A stretch of DNA of 64,000 bases from Membranipora membranacea (taxonomy: Eukaryota; Bryozoa; Gymnolaemata; Cheilostomatida; Membraniporidae), in NCBI GenBank assembly GCA_914767715.1, contig OU612069.1, positions 19,653,387-19,717,386 on the forward strand, in the 5' to 3' direction. Shown here one piece after another: positions 54,621 to 64,000 of the stretch. The position numbers and the translations under genes are program-made. A model generated the notes under the pieces. The model saw only the letters and a program-made list of their open reading frames with translations, did not search any database and had not been told where the DNA came from. The number at the start of each line of letters is the position of its first letter. Position 1 is the stretch's first letter.

Positions 54621-57339
54621 ATTTTTATCACCATTGCAACAGAGAGGGTGGGATATACCCACCCTCTCTGTGCAGGCGGTCCATTGGCTTCATCACCAGA
54701 GCTTAAAGTTGATATTTGATATTTTCTGTAACCAGTATGCATGACGGGGGAGGGACAGGCCATATAAAGAGAGCATTATTACAGTTTTAAATGAAAGCCG
54801 ATATTGCAATGCTGCCAGTCTTTGCGTTTGTTATCTAAATTCAACAGTTGACAACTCCTTTCAACAGAAGATAATCTGTAAAACTCTGATTAAGAATCTT
54901 AATCTATTTAACCCCAAAAATATATGAATACTGCGGTGTATGTCATATTTTACACACAGTATTTCAGTAATTCAACAGATGATCGTGAAATTTGACATAA
55001 GTACTGCCACCTAGTCAGTTTTGACAATTATTGCATCAATGTATCCACTTGATATGAGTACTGTCGCTTATTTCCTATGCTGTGTGTGGGTTAAAAACTC
55101 CTATGCTTGCTCTGGATAAGCTCTGATCTGATTTGCTGTCATGGCTTACAAGAATGAAAACTATTCACTGAAATGATTGCCCTAATAGCTCTGAGCCCCC
55201 TGTAGCTTTGCTCAATGTAAGGATACTAATACTGAAACTAGCTGATGTTATGAATCAAAGCATGAAAGTAGCATGCGATCAAGGAAGTGCCAGCCTTTTA
55301 CTCCGTCTGGAGTCTCAATGTGCCCTGAGCGTCCGTAAGGTTTGCCTCTGTTGTCTCTCTCCTGCTAGAAGAAACTCCCTCTGGTTCCGATGTTGCTTCT
55401 ACATCTGGTGTGTCATAGAGATGAAAGGCAAATTTTCTTTGAAGCTACTGTGCAATTCCATAATGCAAGGTGCGATGGTTAAATTTGTAGCTCAGTTGTT
55501 TGATCTCAACGTGCAGTGCTTGCAGATTGCTGAAATTGTTGTGTGTCACTGATTATATTTCTGATGACAAATTTGATGACAATACTTACATAGTGCTTAT
55601 ATTGACGATAGAGTTTTTGTTTGCTTTTACAGCCTTGAAGTACAATATTTTGCATCATCCAGGTTCCAACACACTACATTTTAATTCACTCGACTAACCT
55701 GATTTATCAAAGTCTGTGTAGCAAGGTAGAAAATACAATACTTTGTTCTTGTATGTTCTTGTATCTGAACCAGTTGCCAGCTTTTAGAGAGTCGTTTTCT
55801 AAAGGCCAGACACGCATTGGACCCCAGCACTTTTGTAGTAGCTATTCAAGGCCACAGACACATTAGCTATTTGTTATGATATGATCAGAAAAATCCATGG
55901 AAAAAATGCTTGTTCTCGTCACAGAAAACCACAAATTACTCAGTCGCAAACAGGAATTAATATATTTCCCAAGCTCAAATCATTCAGCTACAAAAACAGA
56001 GGAAAGAGAAGTTAACATTCTCTCCAACCTCAAGTCACTCAGTTGCAAAACCAGGGGAAGAGAAATTAAAATTTTCTAAGCTCTGCTGCCTCTACTTATT
56101 CAGCATTCAGTGGTCTCTTTCTTGGTGATGGCCATCTGATTTATATGTTACAGTAGGTTTTAGCAGCAGCAACGAAGAACTATTTACCAGGCTTAGTAAT
56201 GAGCATGCAGCAAACTCATCATATCAAAGTTCAAGGAAATAAAAGAAGGGAGTTTTAAAAGCAACCGGGGTGTTCTATCAACAGCAGATCCCGAGATCAT
56301 CAGGGTAGAAGAACAAAATCTACAAGAATTATTGGGCTAAACATAGGCAGATAATAAAATGCTGTAGTGTGTTCAATCAATGACAGGCAGTTGAAGGTAT
56401 GAGTCCTGTTATCCCTCATAACCATGTTCCATCATAAACAATTACTCCTAATGATTACAATTCTATTTTTTACTGATCACTCTCTAATTTCAAGTGACCA
56501 TTATTTATGCATGCACATCATTTTTCAATTTTTCGGAATGGAGGTTTAGTTCATTGGTTCAATAGGAAGTGTGTAAGTCAGATTATGTGTGCACACCAAC
56601 TGATGTTGAGATTAAATTACTCGGAGTAGTCTGTTGCGGTATATTGGGCTTGTACAGTACATTCATCAGCTTTGATTTCCTTGAATCAATATTGATGATC
56701 AAGTTACTGATCACTTTTACAGGGTTTAGGAAAGCAAAAATCAACCACTGATCGTTGCAAAATAATCTATTAACAACCACAAAAAATGTATGTGTGCAAG
56801 TAAATTTAGTTTTATGTTCATTGCTATGAGATTGCTTTGATATGAACAATGGTTGTTCTTTGCTTTCCAAAGCACATTAAGGCTGATGAACGAGATTTTG
56901 ACAGCAGTTAGAAGAAGGTGGGGGGAAGGGGTTATAAATGAGGTAAAAGCAAGCTTTCAAGTACAACTCAAGGTCAAAAACACTAACGCACAAGGAACCA
57001 AGAATACTACATGCCAATGAGATTGCATAACGCTTCCCTATATGAGCATAAAAACATTTCAGTTCTTTGCAGCTGCACTAAGGAACAACAGTCAGGCAAA
57101 CCAATAAACTGGCAGCAAATTCATCATACCAATATTCAAGGAAATATGACAAGGAAATATAAAGAGCGACCAGGGACAGCAAATCGTAAGATAATCATGG
57201 CTAACGGTTATAGAACAAAATCTAAGGGGATTTTCTTGTTGAGATTAGACAGACAATATAATTAAGTGTTCAATAGGCGATGTCAGGATAATTGTTCTCA
57301 AAAATAGGAAGCACAAACTGAACAATGCCAACTGATCGT
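54621..57339. other. Unassigned intergenic DNA
   Basis: No gene recognised. 56190-56330 and 57095-57235 are related to each other (shared caaggaaata and agaacaaaatct), hinting at another repeat pair linked to the gypsy remnants. On the minus strand, 55560-55310 reads QALHVEIKQLSYKFNHRTLH, then after one stop DTPDVEATSEPEGVSSS; this may be a decayed coding exon but has no identified family. Confidence 0.4.
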
Positions 57340-58250
57340 TTGCCCCAGGACAGTCAATGCATCAAGACGGCCAACTATCGAGTTAGAAGCATTAAGAATA
57401 GCGTGGGCGTGCTTGGAGTTTGAGATGTACATTTCAGGACATATCAAAGGCAACAAACGAAACTGACCGGACACCGACGTACCGGTCTTCAACTTAAAGC
57501 TGTCAACGACCTCAAAGCAGAATACGAGACAGCAACTCCAAATACTGAAATACTCATTTGCAGTAGAACCAAATATATCTGTTAAACGCGTCAATATAAC
57601 AATATATATGCTATCTAAACCAGATCCTGAGGATTAACGACAAAATAAAGATATAGAAATCCCAGTAATCTGTAATAAATATCTTATCATTTACTGCAAG
57701 TGAACACCGCCCGAGAAAGAGAGCAGAATAAGTCAATCTGAGGACACAACTCTATGACAACTTCGTCAACTATGGATGACGTCAGACATCAAGAGTTAAG
57801 ACTAACCTCAAACCATACTGGAGAGGACAAACTGAAATAGTGCTAGTTGACAACCTACTGATATACAACCAGAGAATAATGATACCAATCAGCAAGAAAA
57901 GTAACGCTATGAAACGCAGACATCTATGATGTATGTCTGGTCATCTATGTGGCCGTCAATCCGTGTGGTGTCTTGGGATATCCCAATACATAGCTGAGAT
58001 GGTAAAAAAGCTCATTATGATCACTGCTGACTCAAACCTAGCTTTTCTCTCTTACCCTAATACACCTATACACATACACAATGGATTATCTCCAGCCGAG
58101 ACGCATATGGGCAGACGGCTAAGGAGCTTCCGACACTAGACAGAAACAACCAAGGTTATGTACGTGGTGACATTGGCAGGCCTGGGAAAATTACCAAAAG
58201 TTTACACAGCAGATCGCACATGGTAAGAACTGACACTTTGAATGGTATGC
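57340..58250 (+). pseudogene. Ty3/gypsy pol remnant, copy 1
   Basis: Pieces in shifting frames: ELEALRIAWACLEFEMYISG (RNase H start), QQLQILKYSFAVEP (RNase H end), NLKPYWRGQTEIVLVDNLLI (linker to integrase), then IAEMVKKLIM and GLSPAETHMGRRLR (end of integrase core). The order is right for Ty3/gypsy pol but the middle of the integrase is deleted and stops and frameshifts are frequent. No LTR was identified. Confidence 0.75.
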
Positions 58251-59490
58251 CGAAACAGAGGCTCACTACTGTTATTCCAAACACCATCTCAAACTCGCCG
58301 TTGCCAGTAAACTCCTACTGATAGACCGACTATCGAGTTAGAAGCATCAGGAATAGCATGGTCGGAGTTTGAGATATACATTTTAGGAAATACCAAGGTG
58401 ACAACGAAAACTGACAAAAAACGTCCCGTACCGATCTTCATTTTGAAAGCTGTCAACAACCTCACAACCAGAATCCAAAGACAACAGCTCTGCATACTGA
58501 AATACTCATTCACAATAGAACCTATACCTGTTTAACGCAGCAATAAAACAACAACATATAGTTTATATTAAACCAGATCCTGAGGATTTACGAACAAAAT
58601 AGAGCAATAGAAATCCTAGTCATATGCAATAAATATCTTATCATTTCCTACAAGTGAACACCGCCTCGAGAGAGAGAGCAGAATAATCAATCTGAGGACA
58701 CAACTCTATGACAAGTGATAGACTTTGTCAACTATGGATGGCCTGATTATCTCTCAGACGTCACGACTAACCTCAAACCATACTGGCAAGGAAAAACTGA
58801 ATTAGCGCTCATTGACAACCTACTGATATACAACCAGAGAATAATGATACCAATCAGCAAGAAAAGTAACGCTATGAAACGCAGACATCTATGATGTATG
58901 TCCGGTCATTTATGTGGCCGTCAATCCGTTTGGTGTCCTGTGATATCCCAATACATAGCTGAGACGGTAAAACAGCTCATTAAAAACACTGCTGACCCAT
59001 ACCTAGCTTTAATCTTGTACCGTAATACATATATACATATTCACAATGGATGTTCTCCAGCTAAGATGCACACAGGCAGACGACTCCGAACTGATCTTAC
59101 TGTAGATGCAAGTACCGTCAAACCATGTACACCGGACCATCACATTATCATTGGAAAAAGATTTTCCAACACAATGCTAAGTGGCTTCCTACACTAGACA
59201 GAAACTGTTAAGATTATGTACTTGGCCTTGGTAGGCCTAGCAAAGTTACCAAAAACCTACACAGCAGATCACACTTTGTAAGAATTGACACTGGAACGGT
59301 ATGCCGAAACAGACGCTCACTACTGTTATTCCAAACACCATCCAAAACTCACAGTTGCCAGTAAGCACTCTATCCCGGCTTCTGAGCCAGCCGACATATG
59401 AACTCCCAACTGGTAAACCAACGGCGCATGTAGAATGTCCTCTCAGGTTTCACATCGTCCTGAATGCCTTGGTTATGAACAGTTAGATGT
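58251..59490 (+). pseudogene. Ty3/gypsy pol remnant, copy 2 (tandem)
   Basis: Parallel to copy 1: TRIQRQQLCILKYSFTIEP, NLKPYWQGKTELALIDNLLI, IAETVKQLIKNTADPYLALI, MHTGRRLR. It carries the same internal integrase deletion as copy 1, so the deletion predates the tandem duplication. It extends past 59200 with a gypsy-like tail up to about 59490. Confidence 0.75.
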
Positions 59491-59519
59491 CAAAAGTTGT
59501 TAATGATAAGACTTTAAAA

Positions 59520-60030
59520 TAAACTCAGCAGCTCAGACTGCAGGTTATACTGTGGCGGATAACAATTCTCCCTCATTTTTTTCAGCTCACCAGTAGAATA
59601 GGAGGGCTGAGGGTTTGAGACTCCTGATTTATATAGACCTTTAAAATTCTGATTGCAGTCGCAAAATTATACCAGCTTCGCGTGTACCTTTGGTCACTAC
59701 CCACAATCCCTTTTTCATTATTGCCAAAGCTTACCACCACCAACTTCCAATTATTGACATAACCTTATAAAAATGGAACACTCAAAACAGGCGCTGATCT
59801 GACATTGATTTGATTGGCTGTCCCTACTAGGATGAATTATATAGACTGGGAAATTGTCTTTGGTATAGAATCGCAAACAAAAATGAAAATAATACCTTCA
59901 GCGTCATTGATTTCAGCATTTCTAGCTTGTAACTACAGGGAATTAATGGCTATTTTTACAAGCCTTTTCACTGGCTCAAGCCTCAAGATACCCAATGCCT
60001 ATTTTTACAAGCCCTTTCAGTGGCTAAAGA
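59520..60030. repeat. Duplicate of 39000-39520
   Basis: Shares ggtcactacccacaatc, tcattattgccaaagcttac and gcgctgatctgaca with 39000-39520. Both lie outside the genes. A 30-bp direct repeat (gctatttttacaagcc) is at 59946 and 59997. Confidence 0.6.
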
Positions 60031-60108
60031 TAGCCTAGGCATGCGGCCATTGTTTTTGGTTTTTTGGATACCAAAACAAAAGACCTTGGCCGCGTGACAA
60101 GGCTAGGC
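60031..60108. mobile_element. Small hairpin element (MITE-like)
   Basis: tagcctaggcatgcggcca at the left and tggccgcgtgacaaggcta at the right are inverted repeats around a GT/AC-rich centre. A half copy lies at 30459-30520. Confidence 0.55.
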
Positions 60109-60765
60109 GAAAGAGGTATGGAGTCCAATCCCAGCAGGGGAGTTGTTGGGTCGGGGCAATGAGTCTGGGGGGCTCAGACTACTTACAACCTAAAGGTTTG
60201 TGTTGACTGTATGTTGAGATCAATTCACAGTCGATACCCAATCAAAAGTATATCAAGCATTTCTCCATTTTATTTGAGATTTCTCTCTAAGATTCAAAAA
60301 GCTATAGATCACTGTTACGATACACTTTCAGTGAATATTAGTAATGATTATAATGTATTATATACTCGATGAGAGATGACAAAAAAACAGCAATGAAACT
60401 CAGGTTAGTTAAAAACAAGATATAATTATACACATTGTGATGTGTATATATCATATATATATACATGGTAGGTCAATTGTTATATTTATATATCGATTTT
60501 CTATATGTATACAATCGCATGGATTTTCAGTATCCATAAAGCAAGCTTGATTACCAGACCACTTTTATGAGTACGACTGTCTCGACAACCATCAGACAAC
60601 CAATTTAATTATCCCAGTAACACTCTCTAAAGTCCCAAGGAGTCACATGGCACAATACTTTTCTAAAGAACCACTGCATCCAGGCAATTGTTCAAACTTG
60701 AGAAGCTGATTAGTTATGTTGTACCGCTGATATAATTCATCGTGGTGCAATGTGGATATAATTCT

Positions 60766-63564
60766 CTACCAATCATCGTCACTATCTGTGTCATCACCTC
60801 GGCCTCTTATATTCTTTTTGTTTTTAGAGTCAAACAGTACATTTTTAGACTTGGCTCCTTCCATTCCAGGGGGTGTCAGTAGATCCCCGCTGTAGTTAAT
60901 TACATCTGCATGGGCTATCCTCCACTCCATCATCTCTGTTGAGAAGTCGTCTACACCACCAAGATCATCAAATCCAACAATGAAATCCACCTGAAAATAG
61001 GAAGAAATGTGATAATTGTAGCAGCTATAATATAGTGCTGATTATTATCCACAGCCACAGAGCATTAGTGCTATAAAAAAAATAGTAATAGTATAAAGTA
61101 ATAGTAATAGTAATAGTAATAGTATAAATAGTAATAGTATAATTTTTTATAGTAATAGTTGTTGTCTAAGTTGAAGCTACCATTACTCCTAGCTAGAACC
61201 AGCTTTACAACTTACATCGCTAGCTGTCGGCCGCAATTATTGTTTAAATATGATTTAAAACAATCTATTCAAAATCATTGAAATAAGCAACTCAAAGTAC
61301 AGGTTATATCAGGATCACCCAAATATAGCTATAAGACAGTTGAGCAAAAAGGGGACAGCAGAAATACCAACGTGATATACTATTGCATGTATATCTCTGA
61401 TCGATAAGACAGTGAATTAATACACTTGGTAAGAGTACCATCACAAAGAATTTAGGTGTGACGACCCGTGTTCAATTTGATTAACAAGGGTTGGGTTTAT
61501 GTTAGGTACTCCTACTAAATTTACTCTAACGATCAGAGATACACATTTTAATAGTGTAATCTCAATGTCAGGGTGCAATGAAGTGCTAGAACACAAGAGC
61601 AACTGGTCCATGTTCACAGTAGGCTGAGCTCCAAGACTATTGCCCCGCCCGACAGCCTCGGGCGTCTTACACCTATAATTGTTATTTCACATACATCACA
61701 TTGTTTCATGCCTCTCCAGTGCAAAGAACACCAGAGTGAAATTTGTGTAATATAATAGTTTTAGTCACACTAAACATACTGAAGTCGCTGTGAAACATTG
61801 ATAAAGGAACTAAAAGCTGTGTTAGAATGGCCACACATGTAATATGCTGTTGGCAATTCAAATACAGGACAGGAAATTCGTTTTATATAACTTACAGTTT
61901 TATTATCTCTGAGAATCACTATTGTGGGTAAAACTCGAACTTTCAGTCTGTCTGTTAGAAACTTAGACTTCTCCGCGTCTATCTTCATAAATTTACACTC
62001 TATATGCTGAGGTGCCAGTATCTCCAAATGTTTGTCTACTACCTTACATCTGTAAATATAACCACGACATTAATACAGCGACTTGCTCATTAACCTATAA
62101 AGTTACTCTCAGCCAGTCATATTGTTTACTCATGACCGACTCCTCTGTTTAGAGACGGAGGTGTAGGTATTTTACCTCCCATTGAGAGAGTATTATCTTG
62201 AACATCATCAGCTGGAAACAATTTGATTGGTCAATGATTTCACAGCAAGCGCGCTTAGTTGCATTTCGTTATAAGCCACCGCCTGAACCGGGTGGTAGTT
62301 GATAATGCAAAGCCACAATCAGTGTCACAGTCTAACAAGCAACGACCTTTATGCTAAATAAATATGCTCTTGGATGCGCCGAGGTTTACATAGCCTGTAT
62401 GTATTAAGTTAGCCTACCCACACCTATGCGGTTGAAATGGTTGCTAAATTATTTATATCAGCATATGTCATGTCTTACATTAGGCCAAGAGACAGCCGAT
62501 TTTGTAATGAGATGAGTTACTAATTAAACAACTAGACAAATATATTAAGTGTAGGTCTAGTCTGTTTACCTCATTGTAGCTTCTCGATAGAAATGACAGA
62601 CCACATTTTTACTCTTCTTGCACTCATCAAAGAACTCTTTCTCACCGGGTACCTCAAAATATCTACAAATAACATTACAGGCTATTACCAAATCTATTAA
62701 TGTGTATAATAAGTGACATGGAGAGTTATCATGTCATGTACAGTGAGAAGATAACTTGTGCCATGAATAATGTCACAATACTGTATCATATTATTCCAAC
62801 AGCAGTATGAGGATAGATATCTGGAATCAACCATGATGCAGCCTTGTCTTCAATAGGGGTATAATACAGCAATAATCATAATTAAGCCATCTATCAATGT
62901 AGAGACACTAATCATTCTTATTAGACCAGAGTTGATCCAGTTAGCCTGCATTTTGACTTGCTCCCACACCATTGATAACCAGTGAAGGAGAGCAACTCGG
63001 TTAAAGCAAACTTGAGGCAGACGCAGACTTGATCTACATTCATATATACAAACAGATTAAAGCAGGTCATCATGTTAGTTGTCATCTACTTTCTCAGATT
63101 GACTAAGGATGAAACATGACCTAAGATACTGAACAGGAAATTTCATAATTTATCAAGCTATCACCATATGAGCTAAGTGTTTAAAAACAATAGACAGTAT
63201 GAGAAGGCAGGATGAAGAGCATCTGTGATCAAAATGCAGTTAAAAATTTCCCATTTTATAATTAGTATAGTTTTTAGATTGGTGCCATCTTATTGGTTGA
63301 GATATATTGACACATGTATTTAACTGAGAGTTAGCCGGATGGCTTGGTCAATCATTGTCCCCCCCATTCTACTTACGAGCCATGACCGTTAGCAAGCCAT
63401 GTCTTCTTCTGATCTTCAGCTTTCTTCATAGCTGCTATTCTTCTTTCTCTCAGAACCTCGAGATCATCTTTATCCATCTTATCGAGTTTGTCAATCTCAC
63501 TGTCTAACTGCTGCTCAACGACAGAGGCCGCAGCCATCAACTGCTGCTCAAGTATCTGCTCCAT
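60766..63564 (-). CDS. TXNDC9: Thioredoxin domain-containing protein 9
   Basis: Four exons: 63564-63377, 62662-62570, 62049-61896 and 60990-60766 (stop TAG). 660 nt, 219 residues; human is 226. Exon 1 gives the N-terminal helix ([20 protein letters not shown] and WLANGHGS). Exon 2 gives [17 protein letters not shown] and [13 protein letters not shown]. Exon 3 completes [12 protein letters not shown] and [20 protein letters not shown]. Exon 4 has [27 protein letters not shown] and the acidic end DDTDSDDDW. The thioredoxin fold lacks the CxxC active site (YREATMRC instead), as in the phosducin-like family, so it is not a redox enzyme. Known family role: binds the CCT chaperonin and modulates actin and tubulin folding. 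Only the first exon's ATG fits homology. Confidence 0.95.
61086..61165. repeat. (ATAGTA)n simple repeat in TXNDC9 intron 3
   Basis: Repeated atagta and aatagt units from 61086 to about 61165. Low complexity. Confidence 0.8.
62922..63036. mobile_element. MITE copy 4, in TXNDC9 intron 1
   Basis: tagaccagagttgatccagt...gcctgcatt at the left and gcagacttgatcta at the right. The middle (ttgctccca...agagcaactcgg) matches copies 1 and 3. Most diverged copy at the right end. Confidence 0.55.
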
Positions 63565-64000
63565 TGTTTTATGACGCTATGTGATGACAGACTGAACTGA
63601 GGGAATGTGTTGAATAGGACTACAAGAAAAAACACGATAAAAGGTTAGTATGTGACAGAACAGGACTATAGCTATTGTTTGATGACATTTTGTAATGAAG
63701 GTCTGAACTGCTAGAGAGAGTTGAATAGGACTACAAAATAAACACACACTTGTTAACAGTCTGTGAGGGTCGACAGTACTGGACTACAGCAAAGGTGCTA
63801 CGTTGGTGGTATAAAGTGTATTCGTGTTTAAAGCTATAGTATAATATTGAGCAAACAAAGAGTTGTTTTTGTTTGAGATGTGCCCAGATGTGGGACATTA
63901 TAATAAGCAGCAACTTGTATATCATTTTCTAGCCCAATGATGTGATGAATTCAAGACTATGCCTTCTTGGATATGTCCAAGTTAGTTGCCACTGTGCTTG
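63565..64000. other. Upstream of TXNDC9
   Basis: Contains an imperfect duplication (tgatgacagactgaactg / ttgaataggactacaa at 63580-63625, again at 63680-63736). This could hold the promoter; no TATA box is evident. No coding exon seen. Confidence 0.4.

Noticed and set aside
55208-55552. 114-residue plus-strand open frame
   Set aside because: No recognisable domain, low-complexity hydrophobic composition and no splice or promoter context. The opposite strand looks at least as protein-like.

Overview
The window is animal nuclear DNA. Genes are split by many short AT-rich introns with GT..AG borders, there is no operon structure, and metazoan transposable elements are dense (LINE, SINE, hAT, Ty3/gypsy, foldback, MITEs). 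The gene families (CPLANE2/RSG1, a cilium-linked small GTPase; sponge-type short-chain collagen C4; TXNDC9) point to an early-branching or marine invertebrate. A sponge is the best guess because of the collagen family, but the species cannot be fixed from sequence alone.

Layout. An EF-hand protein gene with a C-terminal CaaX box runs on the plus strand (436-5069; its 5' end is not seen). From about 5.1 to 54.9 kb lies a degenerate array of duplicated blocks, all with genes on the minus strand. Each full block carries one RSG1-like GTPase gene and one seven-exon short-chain collagen gene plus flanks. Block 1: RSG1-A (intact, 5876-8429) and collagen-1 (frame-broken, 11130-16712). Block 2: RSG1-B (broken, exons 1-2 missing, 18788-20379) and collagen-2 (intact, 28675-35212). 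Block 3: no RSG1, but an orphan EF-hand exon (37628) and an orphan collagen upstream region (38618), then collagen-3 (intact, 40813-47605). Block 4: RSG1-C (intact, 49836-53260) and only the downstream flank of a fourth collagen gene (54420-54620). The far right holds TXNDC9 on the minus strand (60766-63564).

Mobile DNA has reshaped the array. An apparently full-length two-ORF LINE (22297-26684) sits inside a tandem repeat of about 150 bp. Its ORF1 carries what looks like an RNase H1-type hybrid-binding domain. An older LINE copy splits the collagen-2 upstream region (about 35660-37030). A foldback element of about 2 kb with internal tandem repeats occupies collagen-3 intron 1 (45513-47476). 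A hAT-like element with an 8-bp target duplication (31482-32226), a tRNA-headed SINE with a truncated sister (44555-44845; 45427-45502), a four-copy MITE family and two decayed Ty3/gypsy pol copies in tandem (57340-59490) complete the picture.

Functionally the genes do not form one pathway. RSG1 acts in ciliogenesis, the collagens are secreted matrix proteins, TXNDC9 is a chaperonin (CCT) cofactor, and the EF-hand protein is a predicted lipid-anchored calcium binder. The main story is copy-number evolution: of three RSG1 copies two are intact, and of three collagen copies two are intact.
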